Source: Bacteroidales bacterium
GTDB lineage: Bacteria; Bacteroidota; Bacteroidia; Bacteroidales; F082
Assembly (NCBI GenBank): GCA_017394865.1
Contig: JAFPWT010000017.1
Coordinates: 1 to 64,000 of the forward strand
DNA length: 64,000 bases
Reading direction: 5' to 3'
In this document: positions 26,240-33,970 of the stretch, piece after piece
Layout of the letters: every line of letters starts with the position of its first letter
Position numbering within the stretch: the stretch's first letter is position 1
Made by a program: the position numbers and the translations under genes
Notes under the pieces: generated by a model
Databases searched by the model: none
Told to the model about the DNA's origin: nothing
What the model saw: the letters and a program-made list of their open reading frames with translations, nothing else

Positions 26240-28186
26240 TTATTTGATGTTGTTAGCCAATTCTTTCAAATCGATGTTACCCACAGCCTCACGCATCTGA
26301 CCCATGATCCAGTTGCGTTTGTTGACGGCGGCGTGGAACTTCTTGTTCGGGATATAAGCATCCATCAGCTTGTCGAGCTTCTTGTTGATGGTCTCCTCCG
26401 AAGCCCTGCGGAAGCCGATCTTGCGAAGCACTTCCTTCATGTCGAGCGAGGCATCTTCAACCAAGGTCGGAGCCATGTTCCAAGCCAGACGGTAGTTGAG
26501 TTTCTCCTTCTTCAGGAAAGCGAAGAGTTTATACAGCGTATCGTAGCCGAAGGTCGAACCCGGGTTCTTGCAGAGCAGGTTCTTGAGGCGCATGCCCACA
26601 AAGCAGCCCAGCAAACGTCCGTCGACACCCAGCTTCTCCACGATATCGTTCATCGTCGGGAACCAGTTCTTGGCGAAGATGTAAGTGAAGCAGTCTTGTG
26701 GCACGTTCCATTCCTGGAGCTTGTAGTAACGGTCGATGACCTCTGAGGGCAGGGTAGCCTTCAGCGCCTCGATCTCCTTCGGGTTGAGTGGGATGGGAGC
26801 CGAGTCGGTATCGGGGTACATACGGTCGGCGCCCGGCAGCACGCGCTCGAAGATAGTGATGCCGTTGCAGATGGCCTTACGGGTCTCTTTCGGCACCCCG
26901 TCGAAAGCCATGAGGCAGCGTTCTTCGATAGTCTCGATGGCGGTAGGCATATCGTTCTTGGGACCCCAGATGAGGATGAGGGCGTCCTTCTCGGTGGCGT
27001 GTACCTTCTTGCCCAGCTTATGCCAGGTAGAGGCATCCAGTACCGGTTCCAGCATCTCGTCGTGGAGCATGTTGGGACGTTCGAGGCAGGCGATGACTTT
27101 CAAGCGATCGGCGATCTCGTCGGCGAACATCTTACCCGGCTGGGTGAAGTGCGACAAAACGCCACGGAAGCCAGGCAGACGCACGATCTTCAAGGCGCCG
27201 TCGGCGGCTTTGGCATCACAGATGGGGGCGTAGTCGGTCTTGAAGCCCACGTCGGCAACCTCGACCTTCCAACCGTTCTTTTTGAGGTTCTTATTGAGTT
27301 TCTCGGCGAGTTTCACCAGTGACCATTGGCGGAAGCACTCGTTGTGCGACAGCTCGGGGATCCACTTGGCGTGTTGCACGCCCTTGAGCTCCACGCGGGT
27401 GCCGCCCTTGCAGCTCACGTTGACATCTTGACGGCCGGCGCCCATGCCTGTACGGACTAGACCCGTGGAACGGCCTAAGAAACGGATGAATTCGCAGGTC
27501 TCGCGCAGCTCATCGGGGTTCTTGCAGTCGGGGTAAGTCACAGTCTCGATCAACGGCACACCCAGACGGTCGGTCTGGTAGATACGGCGGTGTCCGATGT
27601 CGCTGATCTCGCGGCAGGCGTCTTCTTCGACGCTCAGCTGGATGAGGCGGATGTTCTTCTTGGGCATCTTCAGCAGGCCTTCCACGCCCACGATGGCGGT
27701 ACGTTGGAAGCCTGTCGGGATAGAGCCGTCGAGGTATTGCTTACGGGTGATGTGCACCTCGCCCACGATGTTCAGGTTGGAACGCAGGGCGATGACGATG
27801 GCGTTGTGCAACGCTTCCTTGTTGATGGGGAACGGCGGGGTATCGTCGATGTCGTAGGTGCAGGCCGTGTGGTTGTTGATGCGGTAGACGATCTCCTTCT
27901 TGGTCTTGAACTCCATGAGGGCGGTGCCGTCGTATTCACCCAGCTCGGAGAGGGTCGGGCGCATGTGGCGGATCAGCTCTGCGTCGAAGTCGTCAAATTT
28001 GTTGAAACGTCCGGCGGGGCAGCGGCAAAACAGCTTTTCTTTGGTCTTGATCTGCTGGTGCACCTCCAGTCCCGACATGAAGCCTATGCGGTCATAGTCT
28101 TTCTGTGTGGCTTTTTTGCGCTCCACGTAGCGGATCTCTTTCTTTGTCTGCTCGTAGTTCGCTTTAGGGTCAAAGGTTGTGCTCAT
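26240..28186 (-). CDS. gatE: Glu-tRNA(Gln) amidotransferase subunit E (archaeal type)
   Basis: A 648-residue kinase-amidase that activates Glu-tRNA(Gln) and amidates it to Gln-tRNA(Gln). The N-terminal signature GLEVHQQIKTKEKLFCRCP (about 39-57) is the GatB/GatE cradle domain. The QLSVEEDACREI, GMGAGRQDVNVSCKGG and ERVLPGADRMYPDTDSAP blocks follow. The region around 290-430 is longer than in GatB and fits the bacterial-AspRS-like insertion that marks GatE. The C-terminal helical and tail domains complete it. It heads a run gatE-gatD-MBOAT-AlgJ. Confidence 0.93.
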   Translation of the reverse strand: MSTTFDPKANYEQTKKEIRYVERKKATQKDYDRIGFMSGLEVHQQIKTKEKLFCRCPAGRFNKFDDFDAELIRHMRPTLSELGEYDGTALMEFKTKKEIVYRINNHTACTYDIDDTPPFPINKEALHNAIVIALRSNLNIVGEVHITRKQYLDGSIPTGFQRTAIVGVEGLLKMPKKNIRLIQLSVEEDACREISDIGHRRIYQTDRLGVPLIETVTYPDCKNPDELRETCEFIRFLGRSTGLVRTGMGAGRQDVNVSCKGGTRVELKGVQHAKWIPELSHNECFRQWSLVKLAEKLNKNLKKNGWKVEVADVGFKTDYAPICDAKAADGALKIVRLPGFRGVLSHFTQPGKMFADEIADRLKVIACLERPNMLHDEMLEPVLDASTWHKLGKKVHATEKDALILIWGPKNDMPTAIETIEERCLMAFDGVPKETRKAICNGITIFERVLPGADRMYPDTDSAPIPLNPKEIEALKATLPSEVIDRYYKLQEWNVPQDCFTYIFAKNWFPTMNDIVEKLGVDGRLLGCFVGMRLKNLLCKNPGSTFGYDTLYKLFAFLKKEKLNYRLAWNMAPTLVEDASLDMKEVLRKIGFRRASEETINKKLDKLMDAYIPNKKFHAAVNKRNWIMGQMREAVGNIDLKELANNIK

Positions 28187-28440
28187 ATATTTTCAATTTT
28201 CAATTCAAATTTCATTTTGAAAACAATCGGCTAAAATACAAAATAATCGGATAGGTTGAGCAAAACTTTTAACTTTTCTTACTTGAAAAAAATGCTGATC
28301 GTTGGATTATTATATTTTTTTGAAGTAATTAATAATAAATATTTCAATTATTTTATGATATGTATAAAAATAACATTATATCTTTGCAGCATCAAAATTA
28401 AAAGCCATGAAAAATTCTTTCCCTGAAAATCCAGTTGTTG

Positions 28441-28461
28441 TAAGAAATATTCTTACATTTG
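28441..28461 (+). promoter_or_regulatory. parDE promoter and operator
   Basis: TACATTTG (28454-28461) is a perfect -7 box 20 bases before the chosen parD ATG. The dyad TAAGAA-ATA-TTCTTA (28441-28455) overlaps it and is a good candidate for the ParD operator. A second -7 box, TATCTTTG, lies at 28379-28386. The rest of 28187-28440 is AT-rich with no other signal that I can see. Confidence 0.6.
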
Positions 28462-28481
28462 CACCACAAAAAACCAATACC

Positions 28482-28733
28482 ATGGGCAGAACAGTAACAG
28501 CTTCAATAGGTCCTCATTACGAAGAGTTTATTCAAAATTGCATCCTTGAAGGAAGGTATAACAATGCCAGTGAGGTCATTCGTGCGGGCCTCCGCCTGTT
28601 GGAAGAGGAGGAATCTCACCTAGCGGCACTCAGAGCGGCTTTAGACGAAGGTGAAGCCAGCCCAGATGTAGAGGATTTCGACCCTGAACGTTTTCTTCAA
28701 GAGCTGAAAGCAAAACACGAGGCAAATGGTTGA
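28482..28733 (+). CDS. parD: ParD-family antitoxin
   Basis: An 83-residue ribbon-helix-helix protein: MGRTVTASIGPHYEEFIQ forms the DNA-binding strand and first helix, GRYNNASEVIRAGLRLLEEEE the second helix, and the C-terminal acidic tail (DVEDFDPERFLQELKAKH) is the toxin-wrapping segment. ATG 28482 is chosen because the family begins here. An upstream in-frame ATG at 28407 would add 25 residues and is preceded by its own -7 box, so a longer form from the distal promoter is possible. It overlaps parE by eight bases. Confidence 0.9.
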   Translation: MGRTVTASIGPHYEEFIQNCILEGRYNNASEVIRAGLRLLEEEESHLAALRAALDEGEASPDVEDFDPERFLQELKAKHEANG

Positions 28734-29025
28734 CTACATTCTTTCCAAAAAGGCACAGGAAGACCTTCTCAAGATATGGTTCTATACTGTTGAAAACTGG
28801 TCGGGAAAACAGGCGGATATCTACTACAACAATCTAATCCAATCTTTTGAGTATATTGCGGATAACCCGGATATTGCCGGACGTTCTTACGAGGAAGTAC
28901 GTCCAAATTATCGAGGGTTTTCTTCTGGAAGACACATCATCTTTTATCGAAAACTGAAAAAGGGTAAAATCCGAATTATACGTATCCTCCACGAAAAGAT
29001 GGATTTCGGGAGACATTTGAAATGA
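28726..29025 (+). CDS. parE: ParE/RelE-family toxin
   Basis: A 99-residue toxin with the family pattern: YILSKKAQEDLLKIWFYTVENWS (first helices), a helix-turn AGRSYEEVRPNYRGFSSGRHIIFYR and C-terminal strand KIRIIRILHEKMDFGRHL. ParE proteins poison DNA gyrase, while RelE relatives cleave ribosome-bound mRNA; the HEKMDFGRHL ending is typical of ParE. Overlap with parD by eight bases indicates translational coupling. Confidence 0.9.
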   Translation: MVDYILSKKAQEDLLKIWFYTVENWSGKQADIYYNNLIQSFEYIADNPDIAGRSYEEVRPNYRGFSSGRHIIFYRKLKKGKIRIIRILHEKMDFGRHLK

Positions 29026-29049
29026 TAATAGTGATTAATAACACAAACA

Positions 29050-30216
29050 ATGGAAGATAATTATCAACTCATAACCAAAACCGTGGCCGGATTGGAAGAC
29101 GTGCTGGCCGCTGAGATCAAAGCTCTAGGAGCCAAAAACGTGAAGGTGATGCATCGCGCCGTCATCTGCGAAGGCAACAAGGAGATGATGTACCGCCTCA
29201 ACTACAATGTTCGCACTGGACTGAAGGTGCTGAAACCCTTCAAGACCTTCTTCGCCAAGAATCCCGACGAGCTATACAAAAAAGTGCAGGAAATCCAATG
29301 GTGGGAACTGCTCCGCACCGACCAAACCTTCTGCATCGACGCCGTGACCAGCGGACATTATTTCACCCACTCACAATACGCCGCCCTCAAGATGAAAGAC
29401 GCCATCGTCGACCAGTTCCGCGATGTGATGGGGCCACGGCCGAGCATTAATACACTTAACCCTGACCTTCGCATTAATCTGCACATCCGAGAGGACAAAG
29501 TAAGCATCTTGTTTGACAGCTCCAACGAGAGTCTTCACCATCGGGGATACCGCAAACAGGTGGACAAAGCCCCGATGAACGAGGTGCTGGCGGCTGGCTT
29601 GATCCAGCTCTCCGGCTGGAAGCGCGATTGCAATTTTCTCGACTGCATGTGCGGCTCGGGCACCCTGCCCATCGAAGCAGCCATGTTCGCCATGAAGATC
29701 CCGGCAGGTTATTATCGTAGACAGTGGGGCTTCATGAAATGGGACGACTGGGACCCGGAACTGTGGCAACGCGTCAAGGAAGAGGCCGACAGTCAGATCT
29801 GCGAGTTCGACCATGAGATTTGGGCCTCCGACCGATCACCCAAGGCGGTAGCCATCGCCGAAGGCAACATCACCAACGCCCACCTGCAACACGACATCCA
29901 CCTGATGAAGAAAAACATGGAAGACCTCACTCCGCCTGAGGAAGGTGGCATCGTCATTATCAACCCACCTTACGGCGACCGTCTCGAAGAGGATGACATC
30001 GACCAGGTGTACGAGAACATCGGCAACACACTGAAACACAACTTCCAGGGCTACCAATGCTGGCTCATCACCGACGACGCCGTGGCCCTGAAACACGTTG
30101 GATTAAAGCCCACCACCAAGATTCCGGTGTGGAATGGCCCACTGGAATGCCGGTTTGTGAGGTTTGATATTTTTTCCGGATCGTTAAAGGAGTGGAAAGT
30201 GAAGAGTGAAGAGTGA
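29050..30216 (+). CDS. THUMP-domain class I RNA methyltransferase
   Basis: A 388-residue enzyme with an N-terminal ferredoxin-like/THUMP module (about 1-155) and a Rossmann methyltransferase domain. The SAM-binding FLDCMCGSGTLPIEAA lies near 195-210 and the N6/N2 catalytic motif NPPYGDR at 305-311. It corresponds to the N-terminal half of RlmL, which methylates G2445 of 23S rRNA, but the exact target here is inferred. The last seven codons (residues WKVKSEE) and the stop are encoded by the heptamer repeat array that begins at 30192, so the natural C-terminus has been replaced or extended. Confidence 0.88.
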   Translation: MEDNYQLITKTVAGLEDVLAAEIKALGAKNVKVMHRAVICEGNKEMMYRLNYNVRTGLKVLKPFKTFFAKNPDELYKKVQEIQWWELLRTDQTFCIDAVTSGHYFTHSQYAALKMKDAIVDQFRDVMGPRPSINTLNPDLRINLHIREDKVSILFDSSNESLHHRGYRKQVDKAPMNEVLAAGLIQLSGWKRDCNFLDCMCGSGTLPIEAAMFAMKIPAGYYRRQWGFMKWDDWDPELWQRVKEEADSQICEFDHEIWASDRSPKAVAIAEGNITNAHLQHDIHLMKKNMEDLTPPEEGGIVIINPPYGDRLEEDDIDQVYENIGNTLKHNFQGYQCWLITDDAVALKHVGLKPTTKIPVWNGPLECRFVRFDIFSGSLKEWKVKSEE

Positions 30217-30275
30217 AGAGTGAAAAGTGAAGAGTGAAAAGTGAAATGTGAAAAGTGAGAAGTGAAAAGTGAAGA
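30192..30275 (+). repeat. GTGAARA heptamer array, left of four-helix gene 1
   Basis: Twelve head-to-tail 7-nt units, mostly GTGAAGA or GTGAAAA. The array overlaps the 3' end of the methyltransferase gene and runs into the GTG-ATG at which the four-helix gene begins. An inverted array follows that gene at 30635-30662. Confidence 0.95.
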
Positions 30276-30278
30276 GTG

Positions 30279-30641
30279 ATGGGCCCGAAAAGTATTGTTG
30301 GAGATAAAAGTTTGGCATTCGCAAAAAGAATTGCCCGGTGTTTTGTCTTTCTAAAAGAACAGAAAAAAGAAACCGTTATGTCAAAACAATTGTTGCGAAG
30401 CGGAACAAGTATTGGGGCCAATGTTCGTGAAGGACAATATGCTCAAAGCAAAAAAGATTTCATCAGCAAGATGAGCATCGCATTAAAAGAGGCTGGCGAA
30501 ACGAATTATTGGCTTGATGTTCTTCATTCTGTAAAATATCTCTCTGATGAAGAATATAGCTCTCTTAATAAAGACAACGACGAACTACTTAATCTATTAG
30601 CATCTATAGTTAAAACCTCAAAAGAAAAGAACAACTCTTAA
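30279..30641 (+). CDS. Four-helix bundle protein, 23S-rRNA-IVP/S23 family (copy 1)
   Basis: A 120-residue helical protein with the family hallmark LRSGTSIGANVREGQ (about 45-59) followed by AQSKKDFISKMSIALKEAGETNYWLDVLH and a last helix ending LLASIVKTSK. Relatives are encoded in intervening sequences of some bacterial 23S rRNAs and include the Avd accessory protein of diversity-generating retroelements; they form barrel-shaped pentamers that bind nucleic acid. No rRNA or reverse transcriptase is near. ATG 30279 is used; a GTG precedes it. The gene is framed by inverted heptamer arrays, which suggests a small mobile cassette. Confidence 0.88.
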   Translation: MGPKSIVGDKSLAFAKRIARCFVFLKEQKKETVMSKQLLRSGTSIGANVREGQYAQSKKDFISKMSIALKEAGETNYWLDVLHSVKYLSDEEYSSLNKDNDELLNLLASIVKTSKEKNNS

Positions 30642-30662
30642 CTTTTCACTTTTAACTCTTAA
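30635..30662 (-). repeat. Heptamer array, right of four-helix gene 1 (inverted)
   Basis: Four 7-nt units reading GTTAAGA, GTTAAAA, GTGAAAA on the minus strand, inverted relative to 30192-30275. It overlaps the stop codon of the four-helix gene and abuts the pth stop codon. Confidence 0.9.
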
Positions 30663-31220
30663 CTAATTAAACTGATTCATCGTCCTATCTGGCCCCTGAA
30701 TCACAAAGCTTTTAATCGCTTCGACCGCCTTATCGACGGTCTCGTCCACGACAGGCTCCTCCGAAGGTTTCCAAGTACCTAGGACGAAGTCGATCTGATG
30801 GCCACGGGCGAAGTCGTCGCCGATGCCGAAACGGAGGCGGCAAAAGGCGTTGGTGCCCAGTTTCTCGATGATGTCGGTAAGCCCGTTGTGTCCGCCGTCG
30901 GCGCCTTGTTTGCGCATGCGGATGGTGCCCACGGGCAGGGCGATGTCGTCGTTGACGACGAGCAGATTCTCCATCGGAATCTTTTCCTGATCGAGCCAAT
31001 ATTTCACTGCCTTGCCACTGAGGTTCATATAGGTGGTGGGCTTAATCACAATGAGCGTCCTGCCGCGGAACTTCATCTCCGCCACTTGGGCCAAACGGCT
31101 GGTGGTGAAGGTAGCCTCGAGGTCCTTTGCCAAACGGTCGGCAATACGAAAACCGGCATTGTGCCGAGTGTTTTCATATTCGGCACCGATGTTTCCAAGG
31201 CAAGCGATCAGGTATTTCAT
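30663..31220 (-). CDS. pth: Peptidyl-tRNA hydrolase
   Basis: A 185-residue enzyme that releases peptides from prematurely dissociated peptidyl-tRNA. The motif block is complete: LIACLGNIGAEYENTRHNAGF with the catalytic histidine, KPTTYMNLSGKAV, the VVNDDIALPVG strand with the catalytic aspartate, and RMRKQGADGGHNGLTDI. ATG 31220 begins the conserved MKYLIACLGN; the frame is open 30 bases further but that part is the palindrome at 31238. It is third in the prs-rplY-pth run. Confidence 0.95.
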   Translation of the reverse strand: MKYLIACLGNIGAEYENTRHNAGFRIADRLAKDLEATFTTSRLAQVAEMKFRGRTLIVIKPTTYMNLSGKAVKYWLDQEKIPMENLLVVNDDIALPVGTIRMRKQGADGGHNGLTDIIEKLGTNAFCRLRFGIGDDFARGHQIDFVLGTWKPSEEPVVDETVDKAVEAIKSFVIQGPDRTMNQFN

Positions 31221-31237
31221 TGGGTTTTTTATACAAT

Positions 31238-31266
31238 GTAGAGACGCCATAATATGACGTCTCTAC
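31238..31266. repeat. Dispersed palindrome, copy 2
   Basis: GTAGAGACG and CGTCTCTAC arms with the inner CATA-A-TATG also self-complementary, giving a 29-bp palindrome with one mismatched pair. It lies between rplY and pth. Confidence 0.85.
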
Positions 31267-31288
31267 GTGATTATTTCAGAATAAAGGT

Positions 31289-31867
31289 TTATTCTTCAGT
31301 CTCTTCCTCGGTAGAAGCAGAGGCACCACGGGCAGCGCGGACTTCGACGATGACTTGGTAACCAGGGGTGACCATGGTGACGCCGTCGATGTTGATGTCG
31401 CGGACGCGGATGGCATCGAGGATGTTAAGGTTGCTGATGTTGACGGTGACGATCTCAGGGATGTCCTTGGCGAGACCGCTGACCTTGATCTTACGGATGG
31501 CTTGTTTCAGCTTACCACCGCGGATAACGCCAGGGGCTGAACCTTCGATGGCGATCGGCAGAACCACGGTGATCGGTTTGTCGTCCTTCACCAGCAGGAA
31601 GTCGGCGTGCAGCACGTTGTCGGTCACAGGATGATACTGGACATCCTGGAGGATGGTGTTGTACGACTTACCGTCGATGGTGACGTTGATGATGAAGCAC
31701 TCCGGAGTGAAGAGGAGCTTCTTGAAATTCTTGGCCTCAGTAGCGAAATGGATCTGCTCGTCGCCGCCATAAAGGACGCACGGCACCATTTCAGACTTAC
31801 GCAAAGCCTTAGCATCTTTTTTCCCTACGTTCTCGCGAAGAGAACCGCTCAATGATACTGTTTTCAT
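31289..31867 (-). CDS. rplY: 50S ribosomal protein L25/general stress protein Ctc
   Basis: A 192-residue two-domain L25 of the CTC type: the N-terminal 5S-rRNA-binding barrel (about 1-90; SGSLRENVGKKDAKALRKSEMVP, then VLYGG and ILQDVQYHPVTDNVLHADF) and a C-terminal beta domain (about 95-180), ending in an acidic tail. It sits between prs and pth, the usual bacterial neighbourhood. Confidence 0.95.
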   Translation of the reverse strand: MKTVSLSGSLRENVGKKDAKALRKSEMVPCVLYGGDEQIHFATEAKNFKKLLFTPECFIINVTIDGKSYNTILQDVQYHPVTDNVLHADFLLVKDDKPITVVLPIAIEGSAPGVIRGGKLKQAIRKIKVSGLAKDIPEIVTVNISNLNILDAIRVRDINIDGVTMVTPGYQVIVEVRAARGASASTEEETEE

Positions 31868-31912
31868 GGTTTAAATTAGTTAATTATTTAATTAATTTTA
31901 TAGAGATAATTT

Positions 31913-31940
31913 CTCTAAATTCTAAATTCTCAATTCTAAA
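31913..31940. repeat. TTTAGAAT-type repeat behind prs
   Basis: On the minus strand, three units (TTTAGAATT, GAGAATTTAGAATT, TAGAG) follow directly on the prs stop codon. Confidence 0.8.
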
Positions 31941-32897
31941 TTACTTAAACAGTGAGCTGATCGACTCATAGTTCTCGATGCGACGGATCACATCGGCAAA
32001 CAGAGACGCAGTGCTCACAACTTTGATTTTCTTTGATGCGTTCTGGGGCAGCGGGATGGTATCGGTGACCACCACTTCTTCGAACACCGAGTTGTCAAGG
32101 CGTTCCATGGCGGGACCGCTGCACACGGCGTGGGTGGCGAAGGCACGGACGCTCTTGGCGCCAGCGTCCATCATCACCTGTCCGGCTTTCACGATGGTAC
32201 CAGCGGTGTCGATGATGTCGTCCAGAATGATGACGTTTTTGTCCTTCACATCGCCGATGAGGGTCATGCTCTCAACCACGTTGGCACGGGCACGTTGCTT
32301 GTGGCACACGGCCATGTCGCAACCCAGGCGTTTGGCATAGGCCGAGGCACGTTTGGAGGCACCGAGGTCAGGGGCGGCGATGAGCAGGTTGTCGATATTC
32401 ATCTTCTGGATGTGGTCGATGAAGAGGCTGGAGGCGTACAAGGCATCCATCGGGATGTCGAAGAAGCCCTGGATCTGGTCGGCATGGAGGTCCATGGTGA
32501 TGATACGATCCACATGAGCTGCCGTCAGCATATTGGCCACTAACTTCGAGCCGATGCTCACGCGAGGCTGGTCCTTACGATCCTGACGAGCCCATCCAAA
32601 GTATGGAATCACTGCGATGACCTTGTGAGCCGAGGCACGCTTGGCGGCATCGATCATCAGCAACAGTTCCATCAGGTTATCGGTCGGAGGCATGGTGGAC
32701 TGCACGATAAACACGTGACGGCCACGGATACTCTCGTCGAAAGAAGGCTGGAACTCACCATCAGAAAAGGTAACCACTGAGGATTTACCCTGTTTGAAAT
32801 CCGGCTTGTTCTCCTGACGACCGTATTCTTCCGCTATCTTGGCACCCAACTCTTGGGTGGCTCTTCCAGCAAAAATGGAAACGAATTTTTCTGACAT
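31941..32897 (-). CDS. prs: Ribose-phosphate pyrophosphokinase
   Basis: A 318-residue enzyme that makes PRPP from ribose 5-phosphate and ATP for purine, pyrimidine, histidine and NAD synthesis. It shows FSDGEFQPSFDESIRGRHVFIVQS (substrate flexible loop region), YFGWARQDRKDQPR, the MDLHADQIQGFFDIP block and the PRPP-binding VIILDDIIDTAGTI. ATG 32897 is chosen because MSEKFVSIFAG opens the conserved fold; the open frame extends to 33095 but that part overlaps the promoter and tRNA-Leu. Confidence 0.95.
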   Translation of the reverse strand: MSEKFVSIFAGRATQELGAKIAEEYGRQENKPDFKQGKSSVVTFSDGEFQPSFDESIRGRHVFIVQSTMPPTDNLMELLLMIDAAKRASAHKVIAVIPYFGWARQDRKDQPRVSIGSKLVANMLTAAHVDRIITMDLHADQIQGFFDIPMDALYASSLFIDHIQKMNIDNLLIAAPDLGASKRASAYAKRLGCDMAVCHKQRARANVVESMTLIGDVKDKNVIILDDIIDTAGTIVKAGQVMMDAGAKSVRAFATHAVCSGPAMERLDNSVFEEVVVTDTIPLPQNASKKIKVVSTASLFADVIRRIENYESISSLFK

Positions 32898-32944
32898 CGC
32901 TAAATTGGTTTTTAACTTTGTTGAACGTTTCGCAGTTCGGGCGG

Positions 32945-32975
32945 CAAAATTACAGTTTTTCAGCAAGAATACCAA
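32945..32975 (-). promoter_or_regulatory. prs promoter
   Basis: On the minus strand TTG (32973-32975), a 20-nt spacer and TAATTTTG (32945-32952). The leader would be about 40 nt. Confidence 0.65.
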
Positions 32976-33026
32976 AGTTTTTTTCAAAAAGATCATGAAA
33001 AATGATGGTACTTTCGGAAAATGTTG

Positions 33027-33034
33027 TAATTTTG
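33027..33034 (+). promoter_or_regulatory. tRNA-Leu -7 box
   Basis: TAATTTTG matches the -7 consensus and ends 24 bases before the mature tRNA. No clear -33 TTG is visible. Confidence 0.5.
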
Positions 33035-33058
33035 CACCCGCTTTCCTAAGGAAGCCAT

Positions 33059-33142
33059 GCCGAAGTGGCGGAATAGGTAGACGCGTCGGTCTCAAAAACC
33101 GATGAGGTTAAACTCGTGCCGGTTCGATCCCGGCCTTCGGTA
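33059..33142 (+). tRNA. tRNA-Leu (anticodon CAA)
   Basis: An 84-nt class II tRNA with acceptor stem GCCGAAG/CTTCGGT (a G-U first pair), anticodon stem TCGGT/ACCGA with loop CTCAAAA (anticodon CAA), a long variable arm and T loop TTCGATC. Discriminator A33142; CCA is not encoded. It reads UUG codons. Confidence 0.95.
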
Positions 33143-33147
33143 CTCGA

Positions 33148-33182
33148 AAGCCTCCAAGAAAAACTTGGAGGCTTTTTTTTTC
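33148..33182 (+). terminator. tRNA-Leu terminator
   Basis: AAGCCTCCAAG and CTTGGAGGCTT form an 11-bp stem with a 5-nt A loop and a T-run of ten. Confidence 0.95.
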
Positions 33183-33249
33183 CACAAAAAACACTATCTT
33201 TGCGAAAATTTTAATTTTGGAATCATCAATATTAAAACTTTAATTCCCA

Positions 33250-33942
33250 ATGATTTATACCCAAGAAGTGCAGCATCAGTGCTGCGTTAAGAAAGGCGCC
33301 AACCACCCCAGCGCTCCGATCCCGGAGGAAGGCAAGTGGGTACGCGTCAAAGATGTGAAAGACATCAGCGGGTTCACCCACGGCATCGGCTGGTGCGCCC
33401 CGCAACAGGGAGCCTGCAAGCTCACCCTCAACGTGAAAGACGGTATCATCCAAGAAGCCCTGGTGGAGACCATCGGCTGCTCCGGCATGACCCACTCAGC
33501 CGCCATGGCCGCCGAAATCCTGCCCGGCAAGACCGTCCTCGAAGCCCTCAACACCGACCTCGTGTGCGACGCCATCAACACCGCCATGCGCGAGATCTTC
33601 CTGCAGATCGTCTATGGTCGCTCACAGTCAGCCTTCTCCGAAGGCGGCCTGCTCATCGGCGCCTCCCTCGAAGACCTCGGCAAAGGCCTCCGCAGCCAGA
33701 TCGGCACCATGTTCGGCACCCTCGAAAAGGGTCCCCGCTACCTAGAGATGACCGAAGGCTACTGCTCACGCATCGCCCTCGACGAGAACAACGAGATCAT
33801 CGGCTACGAATTCATCAGCCTCGGCAAGATGATGGACTTCATCAAGAAAGGCGACGACGCCAACGAAGCCCTGAAGAAAGCCACCGGCACCTACGGCCGT
33901 TTCGCCGACGCAGCCAAGTATATTGACCCAAGAAAAGAATAA
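33250..33942 (+). CDS. NifU/SufU-like iron-sulfur cluster scaffold protein
   Basis: A 230-residue protein with the core scaffold fold: GIGWCAPQQGACKLTLNVKDGIIQEA, then ETIGCSGMTHSAAMAAEILPGK, where the cysteines (CAPQQGAC, GCSGM) could hold a cluster. It is longer than canonical SufU and has an extra C-terminal helix region. I know this family chiefly as the partner encoded beside the GGGtGRT protein, whose gene lies 444 bases downstream, here with a four-helix cassette between. A TATCTTTG box at 33195-33202 probably drives both. The C-rich N-terminus (HQCCVKKG) is unusual. Confidence 0.8.
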   Translation: MIYTQEVQHQCCVKKGANHPSAPIPEEGKWVRVKDVKDISGFTHGIGWCAPQQGACKLTLNVKDGIIQEALVETIGCSGMTHSAAMAAEILPGKTVLEALNTDLVCDAINTAMREIFLQIVYGRSQSAFSEGGLLIGASLEDLGKGLRSQIGTMFGTLEKGPRYLEMTEGYCSRIALDENNEIIGYEFISLGKMMDFIKKGDDANEALKKATGTYGRFADAAKYIDPRKE

Positions 33943-33966
33943 TAATTTAGAATTTAGAATTTAGAG
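33943..33966 (+). repeat. TTTAGAAT-type repeat, left of four-helix gene 2
   Basis: Three TTTAGAA units ending in TTTAGAG, starting directly behind the stop codon of the scaffold gene and ending five bases before the four-helix ATG. The right-hand partner is inverted. Confidence 0.9.
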
Positions 33967-33970
33967 AGAG

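Noticed and set aside
28187-28440. Riboswitch or small RNA in the longest intergenic stretch
   Set aside because: The stretch is AT-rich and I find no stable conserved stem or known motif, only -7 boxes for parDE.
30192-30282. CRISPR or origin iterons at the heptamer array
   Set aside because: Units are 7 nt with no spacers, and no replication initiator is near. The inverted partner behind the four-helix gene explains the array better as a cassette border.
32898-33095. N-terminal extension of Prs
   Set aside because: The open frame continues but overlaps the prs promoter and tRNA-Leu, and the conserved protein begins at 32897.
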